22,663 nucleotides of DNA. Source: Bacteroidales bacterium M2. GTDB lineage: Bacteria; Bacteroidota; Bacteroidia; Bacteroidales; Muribaculaceae. A model generated the notes under the pieces. It was not told the DNA's origin, did no database searches, and saw nothing but the letters and a program-made list of their open reading frames with translations. Below, one piece after another: positions 15,749 to 22,663 of the stretch. The position numbers and the translations under genes were made by a program. Position 1 is the first letter of the stretch. Each line of letters begins with the position of its first letter. Where the stretch lies: assembly GCA_001689415.1 (NCBI GenBank), contig LUJM01000033.1, positions 1 through 22,663 of the forward strand, in the 5' to 3' direction.

Positions 15749-17010
15749 GCTTCCTCCAAATTCTCGTCGGGGTCGCGCAGAACGAATCCGGCATTACGCA
15801 AGTCATCCCAAAAACCGGGATAAGATTTATCTACCACTTCGGCATTCTTGATCACTATACCGGGCACGAATACCGAAACAGGAGCGAGCGCCATTGCAAT
15901 GCGGTGGTCGCCAAAGGTATCGAACACTGGCATTTCGGTAATAGGCACCCTGCGACCGTCCCATTCGAATACAGTACCGTAGTGTGTGGTTTCGGTGACA
16001 ATTCCAAGCTTCAATAGCGAGGCCGCAAGAGCTTCGATACGGTCACTTTCCTTGTGATGTAGAGCGCCTACGCCCGAAAGCTTGAAGGGTATACCTGCCA
16101 TTGCAGCAGTAATCGCCAGGGCCGGAACGGCATCGGGCATGTCGGTAAGATCGACATCGAGGCTGTTGTAAAGGTCGGGGGTTGCCGAAAGCTCAGCACC
16201 TTCGTCGCCAAACTCGGTAATAACACCGAGGCGTTCGAACAGGGCTACTATGCCCCTATCGCCTTGCATAGATAGGTCTTTCAAGCCTTCGAGAGTTACC
16301 CAGCCTGCGGTGAGAGCAGCAATCTCATACCAGTACGAAGCTGCGCTCCAATCGGGTTCGACCCCGGAGAAGACCTTGGAGTATGCACCCGGGGCAATTT
16401 TTACCGACTCTCGGTCGAGGTCGACCGATATGCCGCATACCGACATCATATCGGCAGTCATCTTGATGTATGGCGCCGACTGCACCGTGCCTTTAAAGCA
16501 TATGGTGAGGCCGTCGGCAAGCTTTGGGGCAATAAGCATCAAAGCTGAGATAATCTGAGAACTTACAGATGCATCGACCTCAATCGAGGCACGGCCTTGC
16601 AAGTGACGACCCTCGACTTTGACAGGAGCAAAACCCTCTTCGCCTTGATATTCAACGGAAGCGCCCAAGGCCCTTAGCGCATCGACAAGGGGTTTAATTG
16701 GCCGCTTATTGAGGCGTTCGCACCCACCAATAGAATAACATGCCCCCTGAGTGGCACTCAAAATGGCAATCAGGAATCTCAGAGCGGCACCCGACGCACC
16801 GCAGTCTATCACAAGCGGAGTATTAGGCGTAAAGTCATTGAGATTCTTGCCAAGTATTGCCGTGTCGGCACAAAGCGGCAAAAGATCTTCGGGCACAGTA
16901 GCATCGGCAAGCCACTGCATTGCAATTGCACGCATAGCCATGCTCTTGCTCAAAGGCAGGGCTACGGTGGTCTCTAATATTTCTTCCGGGGGGAATATGC
17001 GGTAATCCAT
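15745..17010 (-). CDS. aroA: 3-phosphoshikimate 1-carboxyvinyltransferase (EPSP synthase)
   Basis: A 421-aa cytoplasmic enzyme of the shikimate pathway that joins shikimate 3-phosphate and phosphoenolpyruvate. Family residues are visible: K22-S23 (LPLSKS), R78, R103 (RLNKRPIKPLVDAL), the SSQIISALML stretch (150-159), QGD (249-251), D293 as catalytic Asp, E321-S-D-R (KESDR), R370 (GDHRIAMA) and K395 (KSYPGFW). The segment equal to E. coli NAGTAMR reads ASGAALR, so Thr97 of E. coli is Ala75 here. The start is the ATG at 17010, 4 nt past the aminotransferase stop. An ATG at 17022, overlapping that stop by 8 nt, is the alternative (425 aa). Longer 5' extensions run into the aminotransferase gene and are not credible. 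The next gene overlaps by ATGA. Confidence 0.93.
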   Translation of the reverse strand: MDYRIFPPEEILETTVALPLSKSMAMRAIAMQWLADATVPEDLLPLCADTAILGKNLNDFTPNTPLVIDCGASGAALRFLIAILSATQGACYSIGGCERLNKRPIKPLVDALRALGASVEYQGEEGFAPVKVEGRHLQGRASIEVDASVSSQIISALMLIAPKLADGLTICFKGTVQSAPYIKMTADMMSVCGISVDLDRESVKIAPGAYSKVFSGVEPDWSAASYWYEIAALTAGWVTLEGLKDLSMQGDRGIVALFERLGVITEFGDEGAELSATPDLYNSLDVDLTDMPDAVPALAITAAMAGIPFKLSGVGALHHKESDRIEALAASLLKLGIVTETTHYGTVFEWDGRRVPITEMPVFDTFGDHRIAMALAPVSVFVPGIVIKNAEVVDKSYPGFWDDLRNAGFVLRDPDENLEEA

Positions 17011-17014
17011 TCTA

Positions 17015-18208
17015 TCAAGCATTTTGAGAGCAAACGCTGCATACGGCAGTGCGCAGTCTTTCGAGGGCGTTGGCAAGGACACAACGCGGAGTGCCAATAT
17101 TGAGTCGGGCAAAGCCTTCACCCTGACAACCGAACATCGCACCGTCGTTTAGAGCAAGGTGCGCCTTGTCGAGCAGGAGGTCCATAACCTCGCGGTGGCA
17201 CAGGTGCAGCGAGCGGAAGTCGAGCCAAAGCAGGAACGAGGCCTGAGGACGCACGACCCTTAGCCCGGGAATATATTTAGCAACATAGTCGCATACGAAT
17301 TCGACATTGCTTTCGACATATCGCAACATCTGGTCGAGCCACTGCTCACCATTATTATATGCAGCCTCCGCACCAATAGTAGAGAACAGCACCGGCGAGT
17401 TGAATTCGTTGGCTTCCATCCATTTATAGAAAGGAGTGCGCAGTTCTTCGTTCTTTATTACCATCCACGAGCTGACAAGACCGGGGATGTTGAAAGTTTT
17501 TGACGGAGCTCCGAGCATAATGCCAACGGCGCGAGCGTCTTCGCCACATGCGAGGAACGGGATGTGCTTGCGACCATACAGCAGCAAGTCGCCATGTATT
17601 TCGTCGCTCACCACAACCACGCCTGCAGCACGGCAAATCGAAGCAAGTTCGGCCATGGTATCGTAATCCCACTGCAAACCAATGGGGTTGTGGGGGTTGC
17701 AGAGAATGAGCATCTTTGGCTTTTCGACTTCGACAATTCTCCTGAGACCGTCCAGGTCCATGCAATAGCTATCGTCAGTCGGGAGCAAAGGATTCTCCAC
17801 TACCCTTCGGCCATTGCCTTCGACAACAGTACGGAACGGAGTATAAACCGGCGACTGAATAACGACAGCATCGCCACGCTCGGAGAAATAGTTAACTGCC
17901 AGAGCTATACCCTTAACAACACCCGGGATAAAGCTCAGTTCATCGCGAGCAATAGCGAAATTATGTCGTCGCAGTTCCCAATCGATGATTGACTGCCAAT
18001 AGCTGTCGGCGGCTTCAGAATAGCCCAGGACCGGATGCTGCAAGCGGTGAGCCAGCGCCTCGGTAATCTCGGGGCAAACAGCGAAATCGAGATCGGCAAT
18101 CCAAAGAGGAGTGAGATCATGACGTCCAAACATCTGGTCGAGGCCGTCGATTTTCTTCGCCAGAGTGCCTTGGCGATTTATCACATCATCGAAATTATAC
18201 TGTGTCAT
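17015..18208 (-). CDS. PLP-dependent aminotransferase, MalY/PatB-type cystathionine beta-lyase
   Basis: A 397-aa cytoplasmic fold-type I enzyme. The N-terminus (WIADLDFAVCPEI, 36-48) is the signature of the MalY/PatB C-S lyase branch rather than true transaminases. Other motifs are NPHNPIG (171-177), SDEIH (201-205) and the PLP lysine K237 in GAPSKTFNIPG. It likely cleaves cystathionine or cysteine conjugates to pyruvate, ammonia and a thiol, as in methionine synthesis, although a transamination role cannot be excluded. It is the first gene of the six-gene operon, 104 nt from the GH43-GH28 gene stop. The only promoter-like element upstream is at 18234-18241. The downstream aroA starts 4 nt after its stop. 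Confidence 0.9.
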   Translation of the reverse strand: MTQYNFDDVINRQGTLAKKIDGLDQMFGRHDLTPLWIADLDFAVCPEITEALAHRLQHPVLGYSEAADSYWQSIIDWELRRHNFAIARDELSFIPGVVKGIALAVNYFSERGDAVVIQSPVYTPFRTVVEGNGRRVVENPLLPTDDSYCMDLDGLRRIVEVEKPKMLILCNPHNPIGLQWDYDTMAELASICRAAGVVVVSDEIHGDLLLYGRKHIPFLACGEDARAVGIMLGAPSKTFNIPGLVSSWMVIKNEELRTPFYKWMEANEFNSPVLFSTIGAEAAYNNGEQWLDQMLRYVESNVEFVCDYVAKYIPGLRVVRPQASFLLWLDFRSLHLCHREVMDLLLDKAHLALNDGAMFGCQGEGFARLNIGTPRCVLANALERLRTAVCSVCSQNA

Positions 18209-18233
18209 ATGGCTTCAGTTAGATTAGATTCCA

Positions 18234-18241
18234 CAAAAATA
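18234..18241 (-). promoter_or_regulatory. possible -7 element of the six-gene operon
   Basis: On the minus strand TATTTTTG matches the Bacteroidetes -7 consensus and would give a leader of about 20 nt before the ATG at 18208. No TTTG is found 19-21 nt upstream (that stretch is GC-rich), so this is a half-matching promoter. Confidence 0.45.
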
Positions 18242-18312
18242 GTCAATCCGCATCAAACGGCGAGCATTTTAACAAAAATTTAAGCATTTCACCGCCAAGG
18301 GATTTTCGACAA

Positions 18313-20955
18313 CTACTCCTTTGAGCCCGAAGACGTTCGGACGATGTTCAAATCCACAACATTTTCGGCAACACCGGCTTTGTCGCGGAGGGTCTTTACA
18401 TGTACGTTTTCCATGCCTACATTGTGTATGGGCTCGCGAGAGTCACCAATAAAACGATACATCATTTTTGCCGAATTAAGCACGGCATTGCGCAGGTATA
18501 CGCCATTGATTCTCGTAAGCTTTGTTTCGTATGTCGGCACTAAATCGCGCCACTGGTAGAGCACGTCGGTATCGATTTCGAATACGGTATCGGCATGGTC
18601 AGCCTCGACATCTTCCATATACACGTCCTCGACAAAAGCGCCACGGCGGTGGTTGGTTTTGACAAAGAAAAGGCGGAAGACAGACTTAGGCACGGTGCAA
18701 TGGTGCATGTAGATATTTCGAATACCACCTGAAATCTCACTGCCTATACCCATGAGACAGTGCGCATTGGCGATATTGCAGTTACGCGTCACCACATTTT
18801 CGGTCGGTCTGCCGATACGCCACGCATCCTGATTTCGCCCCGATTTAATTACCACACCGTCGTCGCCCTGATCGAAATTACAATTCTCGATAAGGACATT
18901 TCGAGTCATCTCCAAGTCAATGCCGTCGTTGTTGTGACCGTGAGCGTATACATCGAGGTTTCGGGCAATGGCGTTCTCGCACAGATAAAGATGAATGGTC
19001 CAAAATGGGCTCTGATATATCGAGAAACTATCGAGGAGCACATTCTTGCACCTGTTGAACTGAACGAGGTGAGGACGCATATTATTTTCACCTTTAGCCA
19101 TTTGGCGCTTTTCTACCGGCACATTCTCTGACATCATGGTGTACAGTTCCTTGAGGGCATTCATATGAGGGGCCGGACGTTTGAACCACTTGCGCCACAG
19201 GTCCATTTTCGGGGCAAGCTTACCCGGGCCGGTAATAGCAACATTTTCACAGTCGTATGCGTATACCAAGGGTGAATAGTTGTAGCATTCCATGCCTTCC
19301 CACGAGGTCGGCACAGCAGGCAGGTAGTCTTTTGGATTGTCGGAAAATACAAGTTCGGCACCTTGCGCGAGGTAAAGATTCACATTGCTGCAGAAATGAA
19401 CCGGACCTGTGTGCCAGCGCCCTGCCGGAACTACCACACGACCGCCACCGGCCTCACTGCAAGCCTTCATGGCCTTAGCAAAAGCCTTTGTGTTGGCTTT
19501 TACAGCCTTGGGAGTATCGGTATCTGCAACTGCGCCGTAATCTGAAATCGAGAATTGGCGGTCGGCAAAAACAGGTTCGGGAACTTCGATATCGTAGATA
19601 TAGACATCGTCGACAGCGACACGGTAACCAACGCTGCCGAATCGATCGCCACGTTTGTTGTACCATACAGGGTGATCGCCGGTAACCTCGACGACAAGGG
19701 TATATGCAGCCACCGGCATTACCGGGGTGATGAGGCGGATATCAGCCGCAGGTTTGAGCGAATAAAAATCTACAAGCGACGAATATACAGTATCTCCGCT
19801 ATTATTGAGCATGCTCACCTTTGCATATCCGCCGTCGGGGGCTGTGCGACCGGCAATGGCTACTTTAGAGCCAATAAACTTATAAACGAGTTTTTCGCCG
19901 GGCTTGTCGGAATTGAACAGTTGAGAGCCTACGGCACGGCCCGAAGGTTCGACCAAGCCCCTATGATCACGGCGAGTACCCGAAAGGATATCGACCGGCT
20001 TGGCTGTCGAGGCATCCCAGAACTGCATATAGTCGGGTATCGATAATTTGTCGCCATTGACATTGATTGGTTGCCATACATATGTCGCAGCCGAGGCCTG
20101 GTGAGGGTATGACCACCTGTCGCCCATATACATAGGTATAGTGTCGCCGTCGACAATCAGAGGAAAGACAAAAGTTGTTTGAGAATTCCAAGTCAGCGAA
20201 CCTTCGGGACAGAATAAACCTTGACGCTTCCATGGTCCCCGAATCGACGGAGCAGTATAATAATAGTTGTCGTTTCGCTCCCAGCTTGTTAGTTTTGACG
20301 ACAGGTGATAGTAGCGTCCGTTCTTTTTGAACACAGCCGGAGACTCGCCACAGCCTTCGACATGAGCGACCTTTTCGGCTACCGATTTATAATCGTCGGA
20401 GAGCTTATAAATCGGCCCGTGATGAATGAGGATATAGCCCGATCCGTCGGAATCTTGAAAAGCACCCATATCCCAATGTTTAAGAGGCTTGCCATTGAAT
20501 AGCAGCGGGCCTTGCATGGTATAAGGGCCGGTGATATTCTTTGCAGTAGCGTAGGCTGTATAGGGGTCTTTGTATTGCATGTTGTCGGCGTGCATATACA
20601 TAACATACTCGCCGGTAGCTGGGCATTTCATCACCTTAACACGTTCCCCCACCCTATTGGGACCGAGTATGCCGTCGGGCTGCATCTGCAAGGCAACACC
20701 TTCGAATTTCCAGTTAGCGAGGTCGGGAGATGAATAACATGAAAAGCCCGGAAAGGCATTCGTTGTATCAGATTTCCATTCTCCGAACATATAATAGCGG
20801 CCCCCATCCTCGATAATCGATGCCCCGTGAGCATTGACTATATGATTGTTGTCATCAAACAAAGGAATGCCGCTTGCGATAACCCTTTTTGGAGTAGCAG
20901 TCGACAGCAGCGTGCCTAAGAAGGCCAAAGCAAGAGTAAATGTGAATAAGCGCAT
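18313..20955 (-). CDS. exported GH43-like / GH28 bifunctional pectin-degrading enzyme
   Basis: An 880-aa protein with a signal peptide (about 1-21). Residues about 25-310 form a GH43-type five-bladed propeller resembling subfamilies 24/34 (NAHGASIIEDGGRYYMFGEW, D162 in HWDMGAF, E204 in GCGESPAVF). Residues about 330-458 look like a beta-sandwich carbohydrate-binding domain. Residues about 465-870 are a GH28 polygalacturonase-type beta-helix with NND677, D698-D699 (GDDGVVIKSG), H732, IGSEISGG (737-744) and R761/K766. The GH28 part should cut galacturonan or rhamnogalacturonan, and the GH43 part would trim galactose- or arabinose-type side chains. At the usual GH43 base position I see Asn (N41) before AHG rather than Asp. 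It starts 11 nt after the antiporter stop, so it may share that transcript. Confidence 0.9.
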   Translation of the reverse strand: MRLFTFTLALAFLGTLLSTATPKRVIASGIPLFDDNNHIVNAHGASIIEDGGRYYMFGEWKSDTTNAFPGFSCYSSPDLANWKFEGVALQMQPDGILGPNRVGERVKVMKCPATGEYVMYMHADNMQYKDPYTAYATAKNITGPYTMQGPLLFNGKPLKHWDMGAFQDSDGSGYILIHHGPIYKLSDDYKSVAEKVAHVEGCGESPAVFKKNGRYYHLSSKLTSWERNDNYYYTAPSIRGPWKRQGLFCPEGSLTWNSQTTFVFPLIVDGDTIPMYMGDRWSYPHQASAATYVWQPINVNGDKLSIPDYMQFWDASTAKPVDILSGTRRDHRGLVEPSGRAVGSQLFNSDKPGEKLVYKFIGSKVAIAGRTAPDGGYAKVSMLNNSGDTVYSSLVDFYSLKPAADIRLITPVMPVAAYTLVVEVTGDHPVWYNKRGDRFGSVGYRVAVDDVYIYDIEVPEPVFADRQFSISDYGAVADTDTPKAVKANTKAFAKAMKACSEAGGGRVVVPAGRWHTGPVHFCSNVNLYLAQGAELVFSDNPKDYLPAVPTSWEGMECYNYSPLVYAYDCENVAITGPGKLAPKMDLWRKWFKRPAPHMNALKELYTMMSENVPVEKRQMAKGENNMRPHLVQFNRCKNVLLDSFSIYQSPFWTIHLYLCENAIARNLDVYAHGHNNDGIDLEMTRNVLIENCNFDQGDDGVVIKSGRNQDAWRIGRPTENVVTRNCNIANAHCLMGIGSEISGGIRNIYMHHCTVPKSVFRLFFVKTNHRRGAFVEDVYMEDVEADHADTVFEIDTDVLYQWRDLVPTYETKLTRINGVYLRNAVLNSAKMMYRFIGDSREPIHNVGMENVHVKTLRDKAGVAENVVDLNIVRTSSGSKE

Positions 20956-20966
20956 AGGTTTTATGG

Positions 20967-22445
20967 TTATTGGTTTTCGTTAGTTTCTTTAACAAGTAGG
21001 AGTGCGTCGCCGGGTTGAAGTTTTACCTTACCGTTGGGCACAATGTATTTGCCGTTGCGGCGTATCATCATCACCAGTTCTCCTGCCGGCAGCTGCATAT
21101 CGCGCAGAGTACTTACACCCTCGAGGTCCTGTGCGGTAAGTACTTTTCTCTGCAAGGCCACCGGGTGCTCGTCGACGAGTTCGACACCGAAGGGTTCGTC
21201 GTTGTCGGCTGTATGATCCACGAGCCCGAACTTACGGGCCGAATACAACACCGTCGTGCCCTGGACAATCAGCGATATAATGGTGACGAAGAATACGATG
21301 TTGAAAATTTGTGATGCACCGGGCACGTCGGCAACCACGGGATATGTAGCGAATATAATAGGAACAGCACCACGCAGCCCCACCCAAGAGATAAAGGCCT
21401 TAGACTTGAGCGAAATTTTGCGGAATGGCGCAAGACATAAGAAGACGCTCACAGGGCGCCCAACCAAAATCATAAACGCACCAATGAGTATCGACACCGG
21501 TGCAACGGTTACCATTTCGTGGGGATTGACGAGCAAGCCCAGCATAATGAACACCACAATCTGTGCAAGCCATGTGATGCAATCCATAAACTTGGTAACA
21601 CCGGTTTTGAAAGGAATCTTAGAATTGCCAATCACTATACCGCAAAGGTATACGGCGAGGTAGCCGTTGCCTTCGAGAAGTGTTGTAATCGAGAATGTGA
21701 GGAAAACCGTTGCAAGCATCAGAATCGAAATCATCGCCGTGGCCTGCCCACCGTCCTCACCTGTGCCTATCTTGCGGTAAAATAAAGCGAGTTTTACCCC
21801 AAGCCGCCCCATTGCCATACCGAGAGCTGCACCAACACCGAATTGCAGCACAAGCTGAATCAGGACATCGGACACTGATACAGAATCGGTAAGCGAAGTA
21901 CACTGAATGAGGATAATCGTGAGCATGTAGGCCATTGGGTCGTTTGAGCCACTTTCGAGTTCGAGCATCGGCCTGAGGTTGTGGCGTAGTTTTACATTGT
22001 GCCCGCCAAGGATACCGAAAACCGAAGCCGAATCGGTCGACGACATTGTCGCAGCAAGCAAAAGCGAAGGCAAGAGTGCAAAATGGATATTTGTCCACGC
22101 CGCGCCGGAAAGTATGAAAATAAACACACCTGTGAGCAAGGCCGTGAGCATCACCCCTACAGTTGCGAGAGTAAGGCCCGGCAGAATAACCGGCCTTATA
22201 GCTTTGACGGACGTATTGAGGCCGCCGCTAAACAAGATTACACACAGAGCCACCATACCGGCGAACTGCGCCGTGTGCATATTATTGAAGTGCAAGCCGA
22301 GGCCGTCGACACCAAACATCATGCCCACAAGCATAAACACAAGCAGCAAAGGGAGGCCGGTACGATAACTTGATTTACCGATAAGCACGCCGGTCAACAA
22401 CAGGATAGAGCTCACCAGCAATATATTTTCACTCGTTATTGTCAT
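20967..22445 (-). CDS. CPA1-family K+/H+ antiporter with C-terminal TrkA-C domain (NhaP2/CvrA-like)
   Basis: A 492-aa inner-membrane protein with about 12-13 hydrophobic segments (about 5-400), followed by a cytoplasmic RCK/TrkA-C-like domain (about 415-490) that ends LQPGDALLLV. Signatures of the cation/proton antiporter core are STDSASVF (136-143, with D138), ELESGSNDPMAY (162-173, with N168-D169) and WVGLRGAVPI. The TrkA-C domain and overall layout fit NhaP2-type K+/H+ exchangers, which expel K+ (or Na+) for protons and may sense a nucleotide ligand. No consensus promoter was found upstream; the leader holds an inverted repeat (22468-22523). The GH43-GH28 gene follows after 11 nt. Confidence 0.92.
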   Translation of the reverse strand: MTITSENILLVSSILLLTGVLIGKSSYRTGLPLLLVFMLVGMMFGVDGLGLHFNNMHTAQFAGMVALCVILFSGGLNTSVKAIRPVILPGLTLATVGVMLTALLTGVFIFILSGAAWTNIHFALLPSLLLAATMSSTDSASVFGILGGHNVKLRHNLRPMLELESGSNDPMAYMLTIILIQCTSLTDSVSVSDVLIQLVLQFGVGAALGMAMGRLGVKLALFYRKIGTGEDGGQATAMISILMLATVFLTFSITTLLEGNGYLAVYLCGIVIGNSKIPFKTGVTKFMDCITWLAQIVVFIMLGLLVNPHEMVTVAPVSILIGAFMILVGRPVSVFLCLAPFRKISLKSKAFISWVGLRGAVPIIFATYPVVADVPGASQIFNIVFFVTIISLIVQGTTVLYSARKFGLVDHTADNDEPFGVELVDEHPVALQRKVLTAQDLEGVSTLRDMQLPAGELVMMIRRNGKYIVPNGKVKLQPGDALLLVKETNENQ

Positions 22446-22663
22446 TATCTCTCAGAATTATTCATAAAACCGAAGCGTACACGACATATTTATTCAAGCA
22501 AGTCTTAAAACAATACTTCGGTTATTTTTTGAGAGTTTGTTAACGGCTCCGAGGAGCCAGGTGTTTAATCCATTAAAAATCTGATGTTTAGCATAAAATT
22601 GAACACTAAAATTTGGTCAAGTCGCTGAATTTCAGTAACTTTAAGGTTATTCCAAGACACTTA
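22446..22663. other. noncoding A/T-rich region upstream of the antiporter, reaching the window edge
   Basis: No ORF of note and no exact Bacteroidetes promoter element was found on either strand here. It contains a long-range inverted repeat (22468-22523), a 14-bp near-palindrome GGCTCC-GA-GGAGCC at 22545-22558 and a short CTGAA-T-TTCAG palindrome near the right end. The antiporter promoter is probably here but cannot be pinned down. Confidence 0.5.
22468..22523. repeat. 8-bp inverted repeat with 40-nt spacer in the antiporter leader
   Basis: AACCGAAG (22468-22475) and CTTCGGTT (22516-22523) are perfect inverted copies. On the plus strand the right arm is followed by ATTTTTT, which looks terminator-like, but the loop is very long and no plus-strand gene precedes it. 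On the minus strand the structure would fall in the antiporter 5' leader, ending 22 nt before the ATG. Confidence 0.4.

Noticed and set aside
17011..17142. Extended AroA starting at 17142 (465 aa)
   Set aside because: The extra residues are translated from the end of the aminotransferase gene in another frame and do not resemble EPSP synthases.
7325..22445. Classical polysaccharide utilisation locus
   Set aside because: Two carbohydrate enzymes are present, but they are about 8.6 kb apart and no SusC, SusD or hybrid two-component regulator lies between or beside them.
22545..22558. GGCTCC-GA-GGAGCC considered as a Rho-independent terminator
   Set aside because: No T-tract follows on either strand and the loop is only two bases, so it is noted only as a near-palindrome.
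1..22663. CRISPR array, insertion sequence, prophage, toxin-antitoxin or defence system
   Set aside because: No regularly spaced repeats, transposase or integrase motifs, toxin-like gene pairs or defence domains were seen on either strand.

Overview
The window looks like chromosomal DNA from a Bacteroidales bacterium, probably of the gut Muribaculaceae/Bacteroides type. The evidence is: three promoters that fit the Bacteroidetes pattern TTTG-N19-20-TAnnTTTG (two matching closely), A/T-rich start regions with few Shine-Dalgarno sites, a DUF4369-like/TlpA thioredoxin protein, Bacteroidales-style GH51 and GH43/GH28 pectin enzymes, and a short protein of the type annotated as 'phospholipase' in Bacteroides. 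Family assignments come from reading the translations and recalling motifs; no database search was run. I see no insertion sequence, prophage, CRISPR array or obviously foreign island. Coding density is high and all the protein genes look intact.

Layout. (1) Positions 1-171, minus strand: the 5' end of a tRNA-Tyr and a complete tRNA-Thr(UGU), driven by a near-consensus promoter at 231-261. (2) 172-494: a divergent regulatory region with a 15-bp imperfect direct repeat. (3) Plus strand: a long RelA/SpoT homologue (495-2369) whose hydrolase site looks intact and whose synthetase site looks degenerate, then a VWA-domain protein (2421-3140). (4) Minus strand: a TlpA-like secreted thioredoxin protein (3137-4231) whose stop codon interlocks with that of the VWA gene. 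(5) Minus strand: korA-korB, a two-subunit 2-oxoacid:ferredoxin oxidoreductase (4321-7191), with its own strong promoter, a hairpin in the leader and a Rho-independent terminator. (6) Minus strand: a GH51 arabinofuranosidase (7325-9745). (7) Minus strand, 18208 down to 9841: a tightly packed, mostly overlapping six-gene operon of a MalY/PatB-type aminotransferase/C-S lyase, AroA, a small Cys-containing membrane protein, a ZnuB-like metal ABC permease, a 989-aa TPR protein and an outer-membrane beta-barrel. (8) Minus strand: a GH43-GH28 fusion enzyme (18313-20955), 11 nt downstream of a CPA1-type cation/proton antiporter (20967-22445). (9) 22446-22663: noncoding, with two inverted repeats.

How the parts may work together. 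The RSH protein probably removes (p)ppGpp. KorAB links the TCA cycle to ferredoxin in an anaerobe. The GH51 and GH43-GH28 enzymes suggest attack on arabinose- and galactose-decorated pectin outside the cytoplasm, but no SusC/SusD pair or regulator is present, so this is not a classical polysaccharide utilisation locus. The six-gene operon joins amino-acid metabolism to an envelope module (permease, TPR protein, barrel) whose purpose is unknown. That module and the degenerate RSH synthetase are the items most worth following up.
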